Shown: positions 11,439-21,510, numbered from the stretch's first letter. The stretch is 33,476 bases of DNA from Rhodocollybia butyracea (GCA_015501585.1 JADNRY010000635.1:1-33476), one strand, 5' to 3'. Numbers and translations: made by a program. The notes: generated by a model not told the origin, from the letters alone.

Positions 11439-11577
11439 CATGTCGATTTTCACTGGGCTGTACTGCTCAGTAGTGTTTGTGATAACTCGAGAAGACTCAG
11501 ACTCAGAGACTGCGACATGGTGGACATCCTTCGAATCATTCACATGGTCATCTTTTATATCCTAATAATGGACGCTA

Positions 11578-12430
11578 TTACTCAACGTACTCAGCGCTCT
11601 GACAAATATCCACAGCCGAAATCCTCCCATTAACAAGCTCAATTATAAACATGCTGTTCCAATCGATTGAATGCATGTGCCGTGGTGCAGTGGGAGGATC
11701 AATAAAATCAATCCTATGAGGTCTGAGAATAGATGTGGTTGTCGAGAAAGTTGGGTAAGGAAATTGCACGACCTATCCCTCCTTCGACATGGATCTCTAG
11801 GGATCGCCCCAGATCAGCAAATATCAAGCCTGGGAAGCTAGATATTTGCTAGATATTTCGCTTGTAAGCGGAAGGACATTGGCGGTTATGATGTAGAAGG
11901 GGACGGTATAGTACCGAGATACGCTGGGACTCCAGCTGAATAGGTTGCGGTTATTTCGAGGATATTGTGGAAAATATCATCGGAGGTGTGGATGTAAAAA
12001 GCTTCTGAAGCGGCTTATAGGCTAAGATCAGGATAACCAAAGTAAGTACCTCCATTCAGCCAGCGTAGTACGTGCTTTGTGGATGCGTCAGTCCTCCGTT
12101 CTCCTTCTAACACTCTTTACTCTGGATCAAAGCACATAGGTGAATATAACAGTGAACGAATGCATACGCAATACCTCACGTATGCATGGTGACATTTCGC
12201 ACAAACATCCATTCTCCTTTCTTCATATCCAGAGCTTCGAGCTGCTTGCAGCTTCGTCTTGCCAGACATGCTATATGTTCACGGTTCCGAGTTTTTCAGC
12301 TCTGAATGCGAAGGCGTAGGCGTAAATCGTCGATTCTAGCCTGGTAACCAAGCCCTCAAGAGGTTGACGGGCCTAGTCTACGTCGATTCGGAATCGTGGT
12401 CAATCAGCGCTGAAACTGTAATGGTATGTT
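11578..12430 (-). pseudogene. Second MYND gene copy, decayed
   Basis: This copy is homologous to 3418-4395 along most of its length. The 3' part keeps a readable stretch (TTTSILRPHRIDFIDPP, then HSIDWNSM) matching TTKSVLRPYRIDFTDPP of copy 1. Further upstream, frames are broken. At the second half of the finger it reads SKEC-stop-KEN: the Cys codon (TGT) that is TGA in copy 1 is intact, but the next codon, Gln in the family, is TAG (minus strand, 12109-12107), and the following Trp and His are lost. It is clearly a pseudogene, and its inactivation was independent of copy 1. Confidence 0.75.
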
Positions 12431-12926
12431 TGGCAATCCAGATTCCCTCAGAATCTACTCCAGCGATGCTAACGGATGCGGATGCGATTTCTGAACAGTG
12501 ATTCTTTTTAATGGTCTAGATCAGCTTCTAATTGCATGACAGGGTAAGCCTTAGTCCTTCTAGGAAAGAGATGAGTATCAACTTGTAAACTTGTGGGTGG
12601 CAAATGTCGCTGCCGCCGCCGTTAAGCCTAGTAGACCAGTGCAAATTGGGGCACTGAAGTCAAGTTGCATTGATCACCCTCTCGGCAGATCGGAAATTAT
12701 GGCTCTCATATCGGAGGTCCTCACACGCACTCCTACTTCTTAAAGTGCGTACTGTCGAATGTTGCCAAAATGTTGCTCTAGCTTTGTTGCTCATGATCTA
12801 GCCTATATACGCCAGTATGATGTAGATGATCCCTGTGGACATCCTAGTAGGTCGACCCTAACGATGAGTTGACGCGGTGGCGCTCCGTCCGATTCGGTGA
12901 AAAGGGTGGTCCGGACTAAACTTTTA
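12431..12926. other. Intergenic, no supported gene
   Basis: The first 60 bases still resemble the sequence upstream of MYND copy 1 (gcgatgctaacggatgcg, also at 4425-4443). The duplicated segment therefore ends near 12500. The rest, up to the IDO promoter, shows no coding signal. Confidence 0.45.
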
Positions 12927-12928
12927 CT

Positions 12929-12935
12929 ATATATC
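12929..12935 (+). promoter_or_regulatory. TATA-like box upstream of IDO gene
   Basis: TATATAT lies 80 bp before the start codon at 13015, a usual spacing for a fungal TATA element. No other motif in this upstream region could be assigned. Confidence 0.4.
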
Positions 12936-13014
12936 ATATCAGCCGGTATGGTATCTCAAAAGCTACAATTCCGAACCCACTGCACTTCTTGCCACGTACT
13001 ACTGATAGTCAGCC

Positions 13015-14316
13015 ATGACTTTGACCATTCTGCGTAGCATTTCCGACCTCGAAGGATTTGACGTTTCACCTGTGTTAGGCTTCGTTCCTCTGGAGGGACT
13101 CATTGAATGCCTCCCAGCGAGCCACGTAGCAGTGGAGGATCTAGTGCGGAGGCCCGAGCTTCCAGAGGCAATGCGAAGCTTCGTGTTGCGAGAAAAGGTG
13201 GCGGCCTTCCCGTCTAACCTCGACTACACGACACTAACGACGGCGCAACTTCGACGAGCCATGGTCATTCTAAGTTTTGTAGCACACGCCTACATCTGGG
13301 GTAACGAGATGGCCACGCCGTTGGACGAGTTGCCTCGACAGTTGGCTGTTCCCCTTGTACAGATTGGTGACCTACTTGGCATTGCTCCTTTGGGCACATA
13401 TGCTACCACTGTTTTGTGGAATTGCAGACTAGCAGTACCGCAAGTGGGTTGGACGAAGGAGAATGTCATGATTGACTTTACCTTCACAGGTACAGAAGAT
13501 GAAGAGTTGTTTTATAATATCAGGTGAATTTCTCTTGCGCACGCCAACTGCATCTTAGTACTCATCGTGAAACGTAGCGCGCGGATTGAAGTAGAAGGGG
13601 GGCGTGTTTTAACTGATCTACTTTCCATCGCACTCGCAGTGAAAAATCTCCCTCTAGAAGGTGCGGGGGAGGCGCTAGCATCCATAGCAGCACATTTTGA
13701 CAGCATGAGAGAGGCTTTGAAGAAGATGACGGAAATTCTCTCTGAGACATCGAAGATGGATACGCAGTTTTTCTACTGGCACATGCGACCCTACTTCGCT
13801 GGGTGGGAATTATGCAGCAAAGGAGTACATTACAAAGGTGTCGACGCAGCTGATGTCTTCCGCCGTTATCCAGGGATTTCAGCCGCACAGTCGTCGCTCT
13901 TTCAGACTCTCGATATTCTCTTTGGAATTGAGCATCACAGTGCCTATCTGACTGGTGTTCGAGTTCATATGCCCCACTCCCATTCGCGCTTCCTGGAGGT
14001 ACTAAAGAAAACTGTTGATGATAGTAATCTGCAAACCTTTGTGCGGGATCATGATGACCTTAGTCACAGGTATAATGCTTGTTTGGATCTACTGAAAGGT
14101 TTCCGTCTGCTACATATGTCGCGTGCTAAGAAGTTCGCTGTCGACGAGGCTTCCAGACCGGACAAGGTGCCTTTTGGGCTGGCAAAAACCAAGGACACAG
14201 GCGGTGGTGCTCAAGGAGCTGGGGGAACGCAATTGGTACCTTTCCTGAGTGGTCTTGCTAAAGATACTGCAGACGCAAAGATACCACGAACAGGCCTAGA
14301 CGTTGTTTCGTATTGA
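13015..14316 (+). CDS. Indoleamine 2,3-dioxygenase, 415 aa
   Basis: Heme enzyme that opens the indole ring of L-tryptophan to N-formylkynurenine, the first step of the kynurenine route to NAD; it is cytosolic. Exon 1 is 13015-13523 and exon 2 is 13578-14316. The 54-nt intron has a gtgaat donor, and the acceptor aacgtag gives ...FYNIS|ARIEVEGG. The earlier acceptor cttag would hit a stop. Family landmarks in order: TFTGTEDEE, HMRPYFAGW (the Arg matches the active-site Arg of animal IDO), SAAQSSLFQTLDILFG, MPHSHSRFLEVL, the proximal-heme region LLHMSRAKKF (His is the expected axial ligand) and AGGTQLVPFL, matching the GTGGT motif. Its length is close to the ~400 aa of animal IDO. The gene is convergent with the next one. 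Nothing suggests linkage to the P450s. Confidence in the family is high; the paralog class is unknown. Confidence 0.95.
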
Positions 14317-14431
14317 ATCTGTTAGATCGCATGCACTACCTTTTACATTGTTTACATATGTACACTCGAATAATAAGCAACCCAAAGCAAATGGAGCATA
14401 AGTACTACGCAAGAACGTGTAGAACTAGAAC

Positions 14432-16592
14432 TTAATCATAACCAGCGACATGATAACTTGGAATGACGATGAGCAAGTTTGATAGATACCAAAACCTTTG
14501 ACCTGGTTCAGAGCTATCCGGGCCATCCACCTCAATGTTTTGTTCGTCCGCCTCTTCAGCCTTCAAATCCGTCTTTCTCGCCATCTGTACCCACCCGCCA
14601 CTCAAACCCATACCCACTCGTAACAGCTTCGCATTCTCCGTTTCAAGCAAGAGAGTTATCGAATGTTTGCAAGGATCATGTGCCAAATCGATATTGAGGG
14701 CAGCCAAGGCATTCGAGTGCACATCCGAATCGTTTTCATATTTGACACCTTTATCATGTACAACCACTGGCCCACGGGACGTACCTCGAATATGAGGTAC
14801 GGTCGATTCGTCTTCTTCCACGGATGGCTCCCATTCCAACCATGGTTCCAGCACTACCTGACTCAAACGACTGGTCAAGTCCGCTTCAACTGCTCTAGCT
14901 GATGGACCGGTGGCTTCGTGAATGGCTTTGTAGGGTATCGCATCTTCAGCAGGGCGAGAAATAGACTGAATCCTCCTCATACTCCATTCTACGACCCCGC
15001 TTGTATGAGTGAGCGGAAGAGCCGTAGGGCCGAGAATGGGAAAGAGAGTTTTGGCCACCCACTGCATGTTTGCATCGTTGCCTATGCTCCATGGATCACT
15101 GGAACTCTCAAGGTCCTCCGGCATTCCCCATTGCCCAGAAGAATCAAGGAGTGCTGATTTACCCCACTCGCCAGAGTCGTCAAGAGGATCGAGAGTGTTG
15201 GCAGCGAGGATGCCATCACGAGCTGGATTTTCGTCTGAAACGGGAGTATGCACAGATTCAAAGCTGTTGGCAGAGAACCTAGCTTGAACTGGTGTTTCAG
15301 GAGCGTCAGAGTCAACATTCACGGCATCAGTGTCCATCTCAAGCTCAGGTAAAGTCACATCTACGGGAACCGGTGTCGACGACGTTGTCGCAGCTGCTGT
15401 AGAGCTAGTGCTCTCTGCGTTTGGCGCGTCGACGATTGCCGTATTTAACCAGGCTTTCCTTGACAATTCGTCTTGCTTGGCTTGTACACCAAACAACTTC
15501 TCGCAACCTTCGCAGAAATGGTCTTCCCAAGGAAGCCGTTTGTTGATTTCTGAAGTAAGAGGGAGCTGAGAATAGGCAAGGGTCATGATGGAACGAGACT
15601 CCTCGAGAGAAGCTACGGTTTCGGGCTCCGATTTGAAAACTTCATCTTTGAGTAGAAATTCCATATAGAAGCGGACGAGATGTGGGATCAGAGTGAGATT
15701 GGCCTCGTTACTGAAGAAAGAAGCTTTGTTAGTGAAACATAGCGACGGGAATAGAACTACGCCAACGCCACATTATAGAATTAGACACTTACTAGTGCAA
15801 ACCTTGCTTGCGCAAGTAACTCGACAAGTAAATCTGCACGGCTCTAGCTGGATCGTTCAGAAACTGGGTTGTGCGATCTGTTTCGTGTTCACGAAAATCT
15901 CCATCGAGCGCTTTGACCTCTCCCGGATCTGCGACAGCTATTGGCTGTGTTTCGTTAGATTCCGTAGCGAGTTCAGGTTCATCATCTATCTCGTCGTCAG
16001 AGTCATTGTGCTTTTCCAGCTCCTTCTGTTCCTGCTTCGGTTTCCAAATAGGCATGTGATTCAAGATTCCAATGAAAATTTGAAACTAATAAGAGGTGAT
16101 CAGGTTGCCATTATTTCGATGAGTAGATGTCTTGCCTGGTCCCACATTTCTCGAACATGCCTGGTTTTAGGCCAGGTGCGACCTCCATTGAAAGCACGCG
16201 TTGCTTGATGAAGTCGATCTACTCGATGGTCGTTACTAGAAAGAGAATGAGAAAAAAAGGCGAAAATGATGGGCTAGTTTTTACCTTTGATAAACTTCTC
16301 CACTCTTTCGCCTTCCAAGATCCTCCCACTGTTGGACCCATGTCAGAGACTGAGATTCAGGTGGAACAGCGATGGAGGGAATGTTTGTGGCCCTTTTAGA
16401 ATTAGTCTTGCAAAAGTCTGTTTTGTGTGGGGGCAAGTCAATTGTGGGTATTCCGAGCCCGTCTACCTCTGGCCCCTCGTCGCTGTCTTCTTGGATCCTG
16501 ATTCCCTTTTCCTTGTAATCTTTGAAAGGAATCAGAGTTACGCCCTCTGGAATCGGAGGAAATGGGGGAAATGTATATGTGTGTGTCGCCAT
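14432..16592 (-). CDS. Unknown basidiomycete protein, 659 aa, four exons
   Basis: Exons on the minus strand: 16592-16285, 16235-16136, 16085-15793 and 15710-14432. Together they give 1980 nt in phase. The second intron uses a GC donor (gcaaga), and its removal joins MWDQ to FQIFIGILNHM in frame. The start (MATHTYTFPPFP) is chosen over an upstream ATG at 16655 because it opens a proline-rich segment leading to GVTLIPFKDYKEKGI. Other landmarks are FLNDPARAVQIYLSSYLRK, NEANLTLIPHLVRFYMEFLL, and a cysteine pair HFCEGCEKLF. A Ser/Thr/Ala-rich and acidic low-complexity region follows. There is no signal peptide or membrane segment. The family is not recognised. The layout of a folded helical half and a disordered linker suggests a regulatory or scaffold protein, but no function is assigned. 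Its 3' end is 115 bp from the IDO stop. Confidence 0.85.
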
Positions 16593-16738
16593 ATCTGTAC
16601 GCCGGAAGGTTGAATATTGGGTGCTGAGTGGCACCAGGGACACGAAAACACGCACTTTGGAGTATACTGGCCACAGAACACGTCAAATGGGCATCCAAAA
16701 ACTTGAGGAGTGATTTTGTTGTTGAAGTGAGGGGAGAA

Positions 16739-16832
16739 GTGAAGAATCGATGGAATCACGCAGCTTGTATCTCTTTATGTATGTAAGTTGTGAAGAATCG
16801 ATGAAATCACGCAGTCCACGCAGTCCACGCAG
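16739..16832. repeat. Short direct repeats
   Basis: A 25-bp sequence (starting gtgaagaatcga and ending atcacgcag) occurs at 16739-16763 and again, with one base changed, at 16790-16814. The second copy is followed by two tandem tccacgcag units (16815-16832). The repeats lie upstream of the 659-aa gene, at the edge of the gene-poor island. Confidence 0.7.
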
Positions 16833-18612
16833 CTCTCCAAGTTAGTACTTTCTATTTCTGCAATAAGATTTCGGAAGAACTTCGAAGTGACTGCGCGTTA
16901 CGATCGGCTGACTCAACTGATGCGTCATCAGAATGATCAATATTCAGGCAAGAGATGGTTAGAAAGCAGAGAAAGCAAAGGCAACCGTTGTTACATAATT
17001 AGAAAGTATCGCGAAACAGATTGCTGTAGACCATAGACTGACACTATCCCACACGACCAATTTAGTAATCATATGTCGGAAACTTGAATTGCCGCTTATA
17101 AGCGGGCCGGAATTATAATCGGATTACACTCCGATCATAAGCTTGTGAGAATCGGATTATAATCACCCGATTAGATTATAATTATCTCTACATGCAGTAC
17201 TGCATGTTAACGCATGTACTGCTGTTCTGCTCTTTCATGCCTCGCAGTGCACAACATAAACGTGAATGCGACATATGCCATGTCCTTTTTGAACCAAAAG
17301 GGCTTGCACACCACTGAAAATTATGCCAGCGCAAGCTTGTGATAAGAAATCAGCAGAAGAATTCAGAAAAATACTGAAACGAGTGTGAGAGGATCGACCA
17401 CCACCATCTATATTTTTGGATCAAACTTTTAACCCAGCCAACTCTGCAGCTCTACTCTACACTATAATTCCTTATCTTCTTACCAGTTTCCGGGTCTCAG
17501 AACAACAACTGGGTCGTCTCACAAGAAATATGTCCCAAGGCATCCTGAGACATAGTCGCTAGAGTCGCTACTGCTGCTACATTGTCTCGCAGATGACTTA
17601 GGAAGTGTCCAAGGTATGCTATATAGATCTATGTATGCTGATGAACTTGTATATAGTATTTGTTGCTTTCGCTGCCTTTGCCGCCTCCGATATTACGGAT
17701 TCTTCATCCCATGGACCTGTGATACTCCAGGTTTGAGATTTACGCCCTTCTACCTGGCTACAGCCTCTGTATCCCTCCCATTACTGTTGGCACTCCCAGT
17801 TCTCTGATACATCAGCCCTACCATCTGAAATTATCAGATTGAAAGTGAGTGTTAAAACTGAACAGAGGCTGGCTTGTCCTTGGGTCATTTTGATCTCCCA
17901 CCCTTCAATCATCTGCTGTGGCTCCTGGTGGCCTGCTCCTCCCTCCCAAAGCTCTCCTCTCTTGAGCCACTCACTCTCTTGGAATTATTTTGAGTTGGCA
18001 GAATTTACAACTCTTTGCACGGACTGCCATATTTTATAGGCATTCCCTATAACAGACCTTCACCCCCTGTTTAGCTCATTAATGGGGACACTCCTCGCTT
18101 GCTCATAACCGATTTGTCCTTCAACTGGAGTGACAAGGGTACAGTTTGTTTACAAAGAGGTTGGGGGGGATTCTGATAGCGTATGAATGCTCCTTACGTT
18201 CACATAAAACCCTAGGGTGCTGGTGCGCCGGTTTTGCCACTGGTTGCATGGGATTTGGTAACTTGTGCAAATAGGGATAGCACAGGAATCCGCCCAGGAT
18301 CTCGCAAGAGCCATTAAGGCCACAGTGCGGTTACGCCTGCCTGGGGACCTGGTTTTGCCCTAGCTCCCTCCCTCTTTTCATTAGGGCAGAATGTGCTCCA
18401 TTGAGCTGTAGATAGGTAATCGTAACAGCTAGCCTTGTACTTATGTACCTGGCCTTGCTAACATCCCTGCATCGGCCTCGCAGCCTACCTTCTCCATGAG
18501 AGTCGAGCTCGCTGCCTGTGCTGGTGTAGGGACCGGCTAGTTCCCTTCAGGGGACCGCTTTCAGCTGAGGCTGAATGGGCCGTGTAATCAATTCCAATTC
18601 CATCAGGTGAAC
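16833..18612. other. Gene-poor island, no supported gene
   Basis: No frame here shows a family motif. The part at 17,080-17,190 is AT-rich and full of inverted repeats. The part at 18,060-18,600 is richer in GC and, read on the minus strand, has a short coding-like piece (VALMALARSWADSCAIP) bounded by stops. It is perhaps a relic of a mobile element. Confidence 0.4.
17092..17185. repeat. CCGCTTATAAGCGG palindrome and inverted AT-rich repeats
   Basis: A 14-bp perfect palindrome (17092-17105) is followed by aatcggatta twice and by inverted forms such as tccgatcata and cccgattaga. The same CGCTTATAAGCG core recurs at 21382-21502, on the far side of the island. Confidence 0.6.
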
Positions 18613-18936
18613 TCAGTTAGGGGATGCCACGGAAAGGACTGTAATTGCTGAAAGCAACAATGGATTGACGAGATCGAAAGCTGTAGGAGTATTAGGGAGC
18701 TCTTTTGCTGTGGGACGGGACTGTGAATCAGAGGAAGAGGTTGAAGTATCTGTATCAGAGGCTGCAGAAGGCACCGTGGTAGATGGCAGCGACGATGAAC
18801 TGGTGAACGCAAACACTTGAGGAGTGTTGGAGATCTCCGGTTCTTGAGACTGAATCAGACACTGTGGGAGTAGTGTTTTCGCTTTCTTCGCTTGTGGAAT
18901 GCTCTGGGGGGTAACAATGCTTGTATTGCATTATCT
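18613..18936 (-). CDS. Ser/Thr-rich open frame, possible exon
   Basis: An open frame of about 107 codons reads through a lysine-containing start (PQAKKAKTLLPQC) into a Ser/Thr/Asp-rich tract (SDTDTSTSSSDSQS) and ends at TGA 18613. A ccccccag acceptor near its 5' end would make it a terminal exon. No family was recognised and no upstream exon was found. The opposite strand is also partly open, so strand and reality are both unsure. It may belong to a decayed mobile element. Confidence 0.25.
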
Positions 18937-18999
18937 GCTATCATTGTGAGTTCTTAACTGAAGATGTTGTCAATATACTAACAAATGTTGACTTCCAGA

Positions 19000-19638
19000 T
19001 GCGATTTTTACTATCCGACGATACCAAATTTCAATTAACCCCATAGGCAAAAACTTGAAACTGAACTACAAGAAGGACTTAATTGCTTATCGTACTTTCC
19101 TCAATGGCTTGAACAGGACAAACTATCTTAAAATGCTCTACATGTTTTATAACCAGCGTGTATCTGTGGGAATGCCTTCTGCCGCCGCCACCCCAACATC
19201 TGAAGTTGACGCTGTTACCAAAGCACTACTTGCAGTCAGGCTTGCTGACAATGAACTAACACCAGGTCTGTGAGCTCGTTACACTTGTAAATATTTTACT
19301 AACCCGCACTAGCTACTTCTGCTCCTCTGTCAATCACACTGCATATGGACTTGCATCTCTCGGAACCTTTTCTTACTCCTGAGGCCAATAATATGAATAC
19401 AGACCCAGTGCATCTCCTCAATCCTCTTGCTATCCTTGAAGCCAATAATATGGACGTAGGTAGCGACGAAGGTATCCCTCCTGTTGGCAATAATCATCAG
19501 GCGCGCGGTCAAGGGCAAGGTCGGGCTCGTGGTCGTGGAACTAGTCGGGGCCAAGGTCGGGGTCGGGCCCAAGTTCCAGCTGGCAATGGTGAAGGAGAGA
19601 CCCCGAAAGACAAAGTAGTGGCTTACCAGTCTGAATAG
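19000..19638 (+). CDS. Gene fragment encoding an RG-rich tailed protein
   Basis: Two exons can be followed. The first starts after ttgacttccag (branch-like atactaaca upstream) and runs DAIFTIRRYQISINPIGKN through YRTFLNGLNRTNYLKMLYM to TPG. After a 45-nt intron (acceptor cgcactag) the second reads TSAPLSITLHMDLHL and ends in an Arg/Gly/Gln-rich tail (RGQGQGRARGRGTSRGQG) with a stop at 19638. RG-rich tails often bind nucleic acid. An upstream exon carrying the start is missing or unrecognised: the frame before the donor at about 18946 hits TAA. It could be a decayed member of a dispersed family in this repeat island. The family is not recognised. Confidence 0.45.
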
Positions 19639-21090
19639 CGCACCCACACGCACACGATCTGTACATAATATCCGCGCACTGAATGCACTTATATTTTGAA
19701 GCTCACGTGAATCGCGTTTGATTCAGCGCTTATCCTGCTCTTCCTTCAACCACTACCACCAGCGACTTCAACTACCATCACGAATTGTCCACCCACATTG
19801 CTCAGGAAGATCCGCTTTTCAACCTATGGCAATTCTATTCAATAACTCCAGCTAGCTGCCCAGGTCAGGAAGGAAGTACTCAGTAATGGGAATGGGTGGA
19901 GTAAACTGAGGTCTTTTACCGGGCTCGCATTCTGGATTAAAAGTGCGTTGTTATGCCATCTATACATTTGAGTCACCGCTAATATTTCCCTAAAAGTTCT
20001 CATTGCCATCTTCCACCAGCTCAAATTTGCGTACAACGCTTTTCCATCCCAGCTCTGCCCGGCAACCAAGAAATCAGCACCATCCGAGGCCGAGATTATG
20101 CTCAACCCCAAGGGTGTATTCTCGCTGACCCTTGGTGCTCGATTTCTTTGTTCTATGCGTGCAGGACACAGTATCAGCCCCAACACCCCTGCTTGCCATC
20201 CCTTCAAGGCTATTACCCAAATTCCCACTTTGTCAACATAATCAGCTACCCCTTCTGCCAAGATGGCTGCCGCAACTCTCTCCCATCAAGCCAATCTTCT
20301 ACAAGCCCTCACGCTGCATTACTTCACGACTGCTTCTGGAACCCTGAACACGCGCGCAAATCTCGACTTTTTTTGTTTGTGATAACAGTTCCATTTAACT
20401 AGAGCGTGAAACGTCTATGTTTTATGTCATACCGGTACGCATACGACCTGTAAACCTGCCGCCCGTCTGATGAGCGAACCCAGATTTGCAAGCTTGTATC
20501 GACTTGTAGCTCAGACCTGGACACTGTATTCGCGCGCATCTCCAGCACCGCCGCCATCTGTGAAGACCCGACATTCAAGCCAACAGAAAAGACAAAGGAC
20601 AGGAAGGCAGACAGAACTCACTCAGGCTCAGCGCAAGGAGGAAACTGCTGCCAGGATCGAGCAGTTCCATGCTGACGGCGGAGGTGCTGCCGCCGATGAC
20701 GATAACAAGTAAGGGGTGTTTGGGTAGCTGGGTTATGCTTCACGTATTCTTCTTGCGTGTGTATGTACACTATGACAAGGTACGTCTCTACAGAACAAAT
20801 ATTTCTCAGCCCTTGTCTCCCTCGCGTTCCCCTCGCAAACCAAACACCCACACCGTTGTATCCAACCTTGCACCAGGGCTATTCCGTACACAACAATACC
20901 GCAATCGTTGTAGCGGTAGCCTCTCTCGAGTCTCTCTCTCACATAACAAACGGTGACTCAAGGACATTTTTTCCAGTGAATCGAGACCCAACATATACTT
21001 AAAGCTTGAATCTTTTCAGCCCTAAATGCAAGTAAGCGGTTATAACCCACTGTGTGTGTATCCTATTAACCCATTCTTCAGTCCTAATAT
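19639..21090. other. Gene-poor stretch, no supported gene
   Basis: Both strands are open in short pieces only. A plus frame at 20470-20712 (ending RIEQFHADGGGAAADDDNK) is the longest with a natural composition, but it has no splice partners, motif or promoter to support it. The rest is nondescript. Confidence 0.35.
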
Positions 21091-21094
21091 GTCT

Positions 21095-21240
21095 AATATG
21101 GCGTAGTGGTAACTATCGCCTGTATTGGTAATGTAAGCGCCCCAAAGCTAGAGGTCAATAGTTCGAAACCGTATTGTAACATCTGTATTTATATAAGTAT
21201 AAGTATAACTACTACTACTAACTAACTAACTAATAATGTG
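21095..21240 (+). mobile_element. SINE-like tRNA-derived unit with simple-repeat tail
   Basis: The stretch has an RNA polymerase III A box (TGGCGTAGTGG, 21099-21109) and a perfect B box (GTTCGAAAC, 21161-21169) 51 nt apart, as in a tRNA gene with a long variable arm or an intron. A good cloverleaf does not form: the T stem has mismatches. This argues against a working tRNA. Downstream comes a tail of ataagtataagtata and then (acta)n/(ctaa)n repeats. A tRNA head followed by a simple-repeat tail is the SINE layout. Confidence 0.5.
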
Positions 21241-21345
21241 TACTAACTAATTGACGACTCTCGAATTGTACTAATAACTACTAATAGCGAACTTGGTACA
21301 GTACTAATAGAGTTACAAGACTACTAACTAACTAATACTACGAGT
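21205..21345. repeat. ACT/CTAA microsatellite-like tract
   Basis: Runs of act, acta and ctaa units with interruptions (actactactactaactaac and related) continue to about 21345. They form the tail of the SINE-like unit. A separate (act)n run is at 21729-21744. Confidence 0.7.
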
Positions 21346-21381
21346 AGTACAATTCTCTTTTGGCGAAACTTGAGGGGGGGT

Positions 21382-21502
21382 TTATAAGCGCTTATAACCC
21401 GGCGGACCGCTTATAATCCCTGCTGCTTATAAACTTAAGCCATGTTGATGGCCGCTCACAAGCGGCGTTCTGATTATGGTGTTTATAAGCGGTTACGGCC
21501 GG
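21382..21502. repeat. Cluster of TTATAAGCG palindromes
   Basis: TTATAAGCGCTTATAA at 21382-21397 is a perfect 16-bp palindrome. Four more cores follow: cgcttataatc, gcttataaac, gccgctcacaagcggc and tttataagcgg. The same core occurs in the palindrome at 17092-17105. The cluster may be a degraded terminal region of a mobile element, or hairpin-rich filler. Confidence 0.6.
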
Positions 21503-21510
21503 TTACGGGC

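Larger units (their letters stand above)
10542..11457. mobile_element. Non-autonomous DNA transposon (MITE-like), 916 bp
   Basis: Perfect 19-bp terminal inverted repeats (CCCAGTGAAAATCGACATG) end the element at 10542-10560 and 11439-11457. They are flanked by the direct repeat CTGTACT (10535-10541 and 11458-11464), a 7-bp target site duplication. Inside each end are arrays of degenerate 10-bp units. No coding region is visible, so mobility would need a transposase supplied from elsewhere. A 7-bp duplication does not fit hAT (8 bp), Tc1/mariner (TA) or Harbinger (3 bp), so the superfamily is left open. It sits between the P450-C promoter and the 3' end of the second MYND copy. The matching spacer of unit A lacks it. 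Confidence 0.85.

Noticed and set aside
13550..13577. Alternative IDO acceptor (cttag at 13558)
   Set aside because: It leads to a TAG stop within six codons. The later acceptor (acgtag, 13577) gives the family-like FYNISARIEVEGG in frame.
13015..16592. P450-IDO secondary-metabolite cluster
   Set aside because: No backbone enzyme, transporter or regulator is present. The P450 unit is a decaying tandem array, and the IDO and 659-aa genes show no shared regulation.
19839..20261. 140-codon minus-strand frame
   Set aside because: It has no family motif, splice partner or promoter and lies in a repeat-rich island. It is best explained as a chance open frame.
20470..20712. 80-codon plus-strand frame ending in an acidic tail
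   Set aside because: Composition is plausible, but no motif, upstream exon or flanking gene context supports it. It is mentioned only in the intergenic entry.
21099..21180. Functional tRNA gene
   Set aside because: A and B boxes are good, but the T stem and acceptor stem do not pair as a cloverleaf, and a simple-repeat tail follows. A SINE fits better.
21195..21345. CRISPR-like array
   Set aside because: The repeats are 3-4 bp microsatellite units without unique spacers, in a eukaryotic genome.
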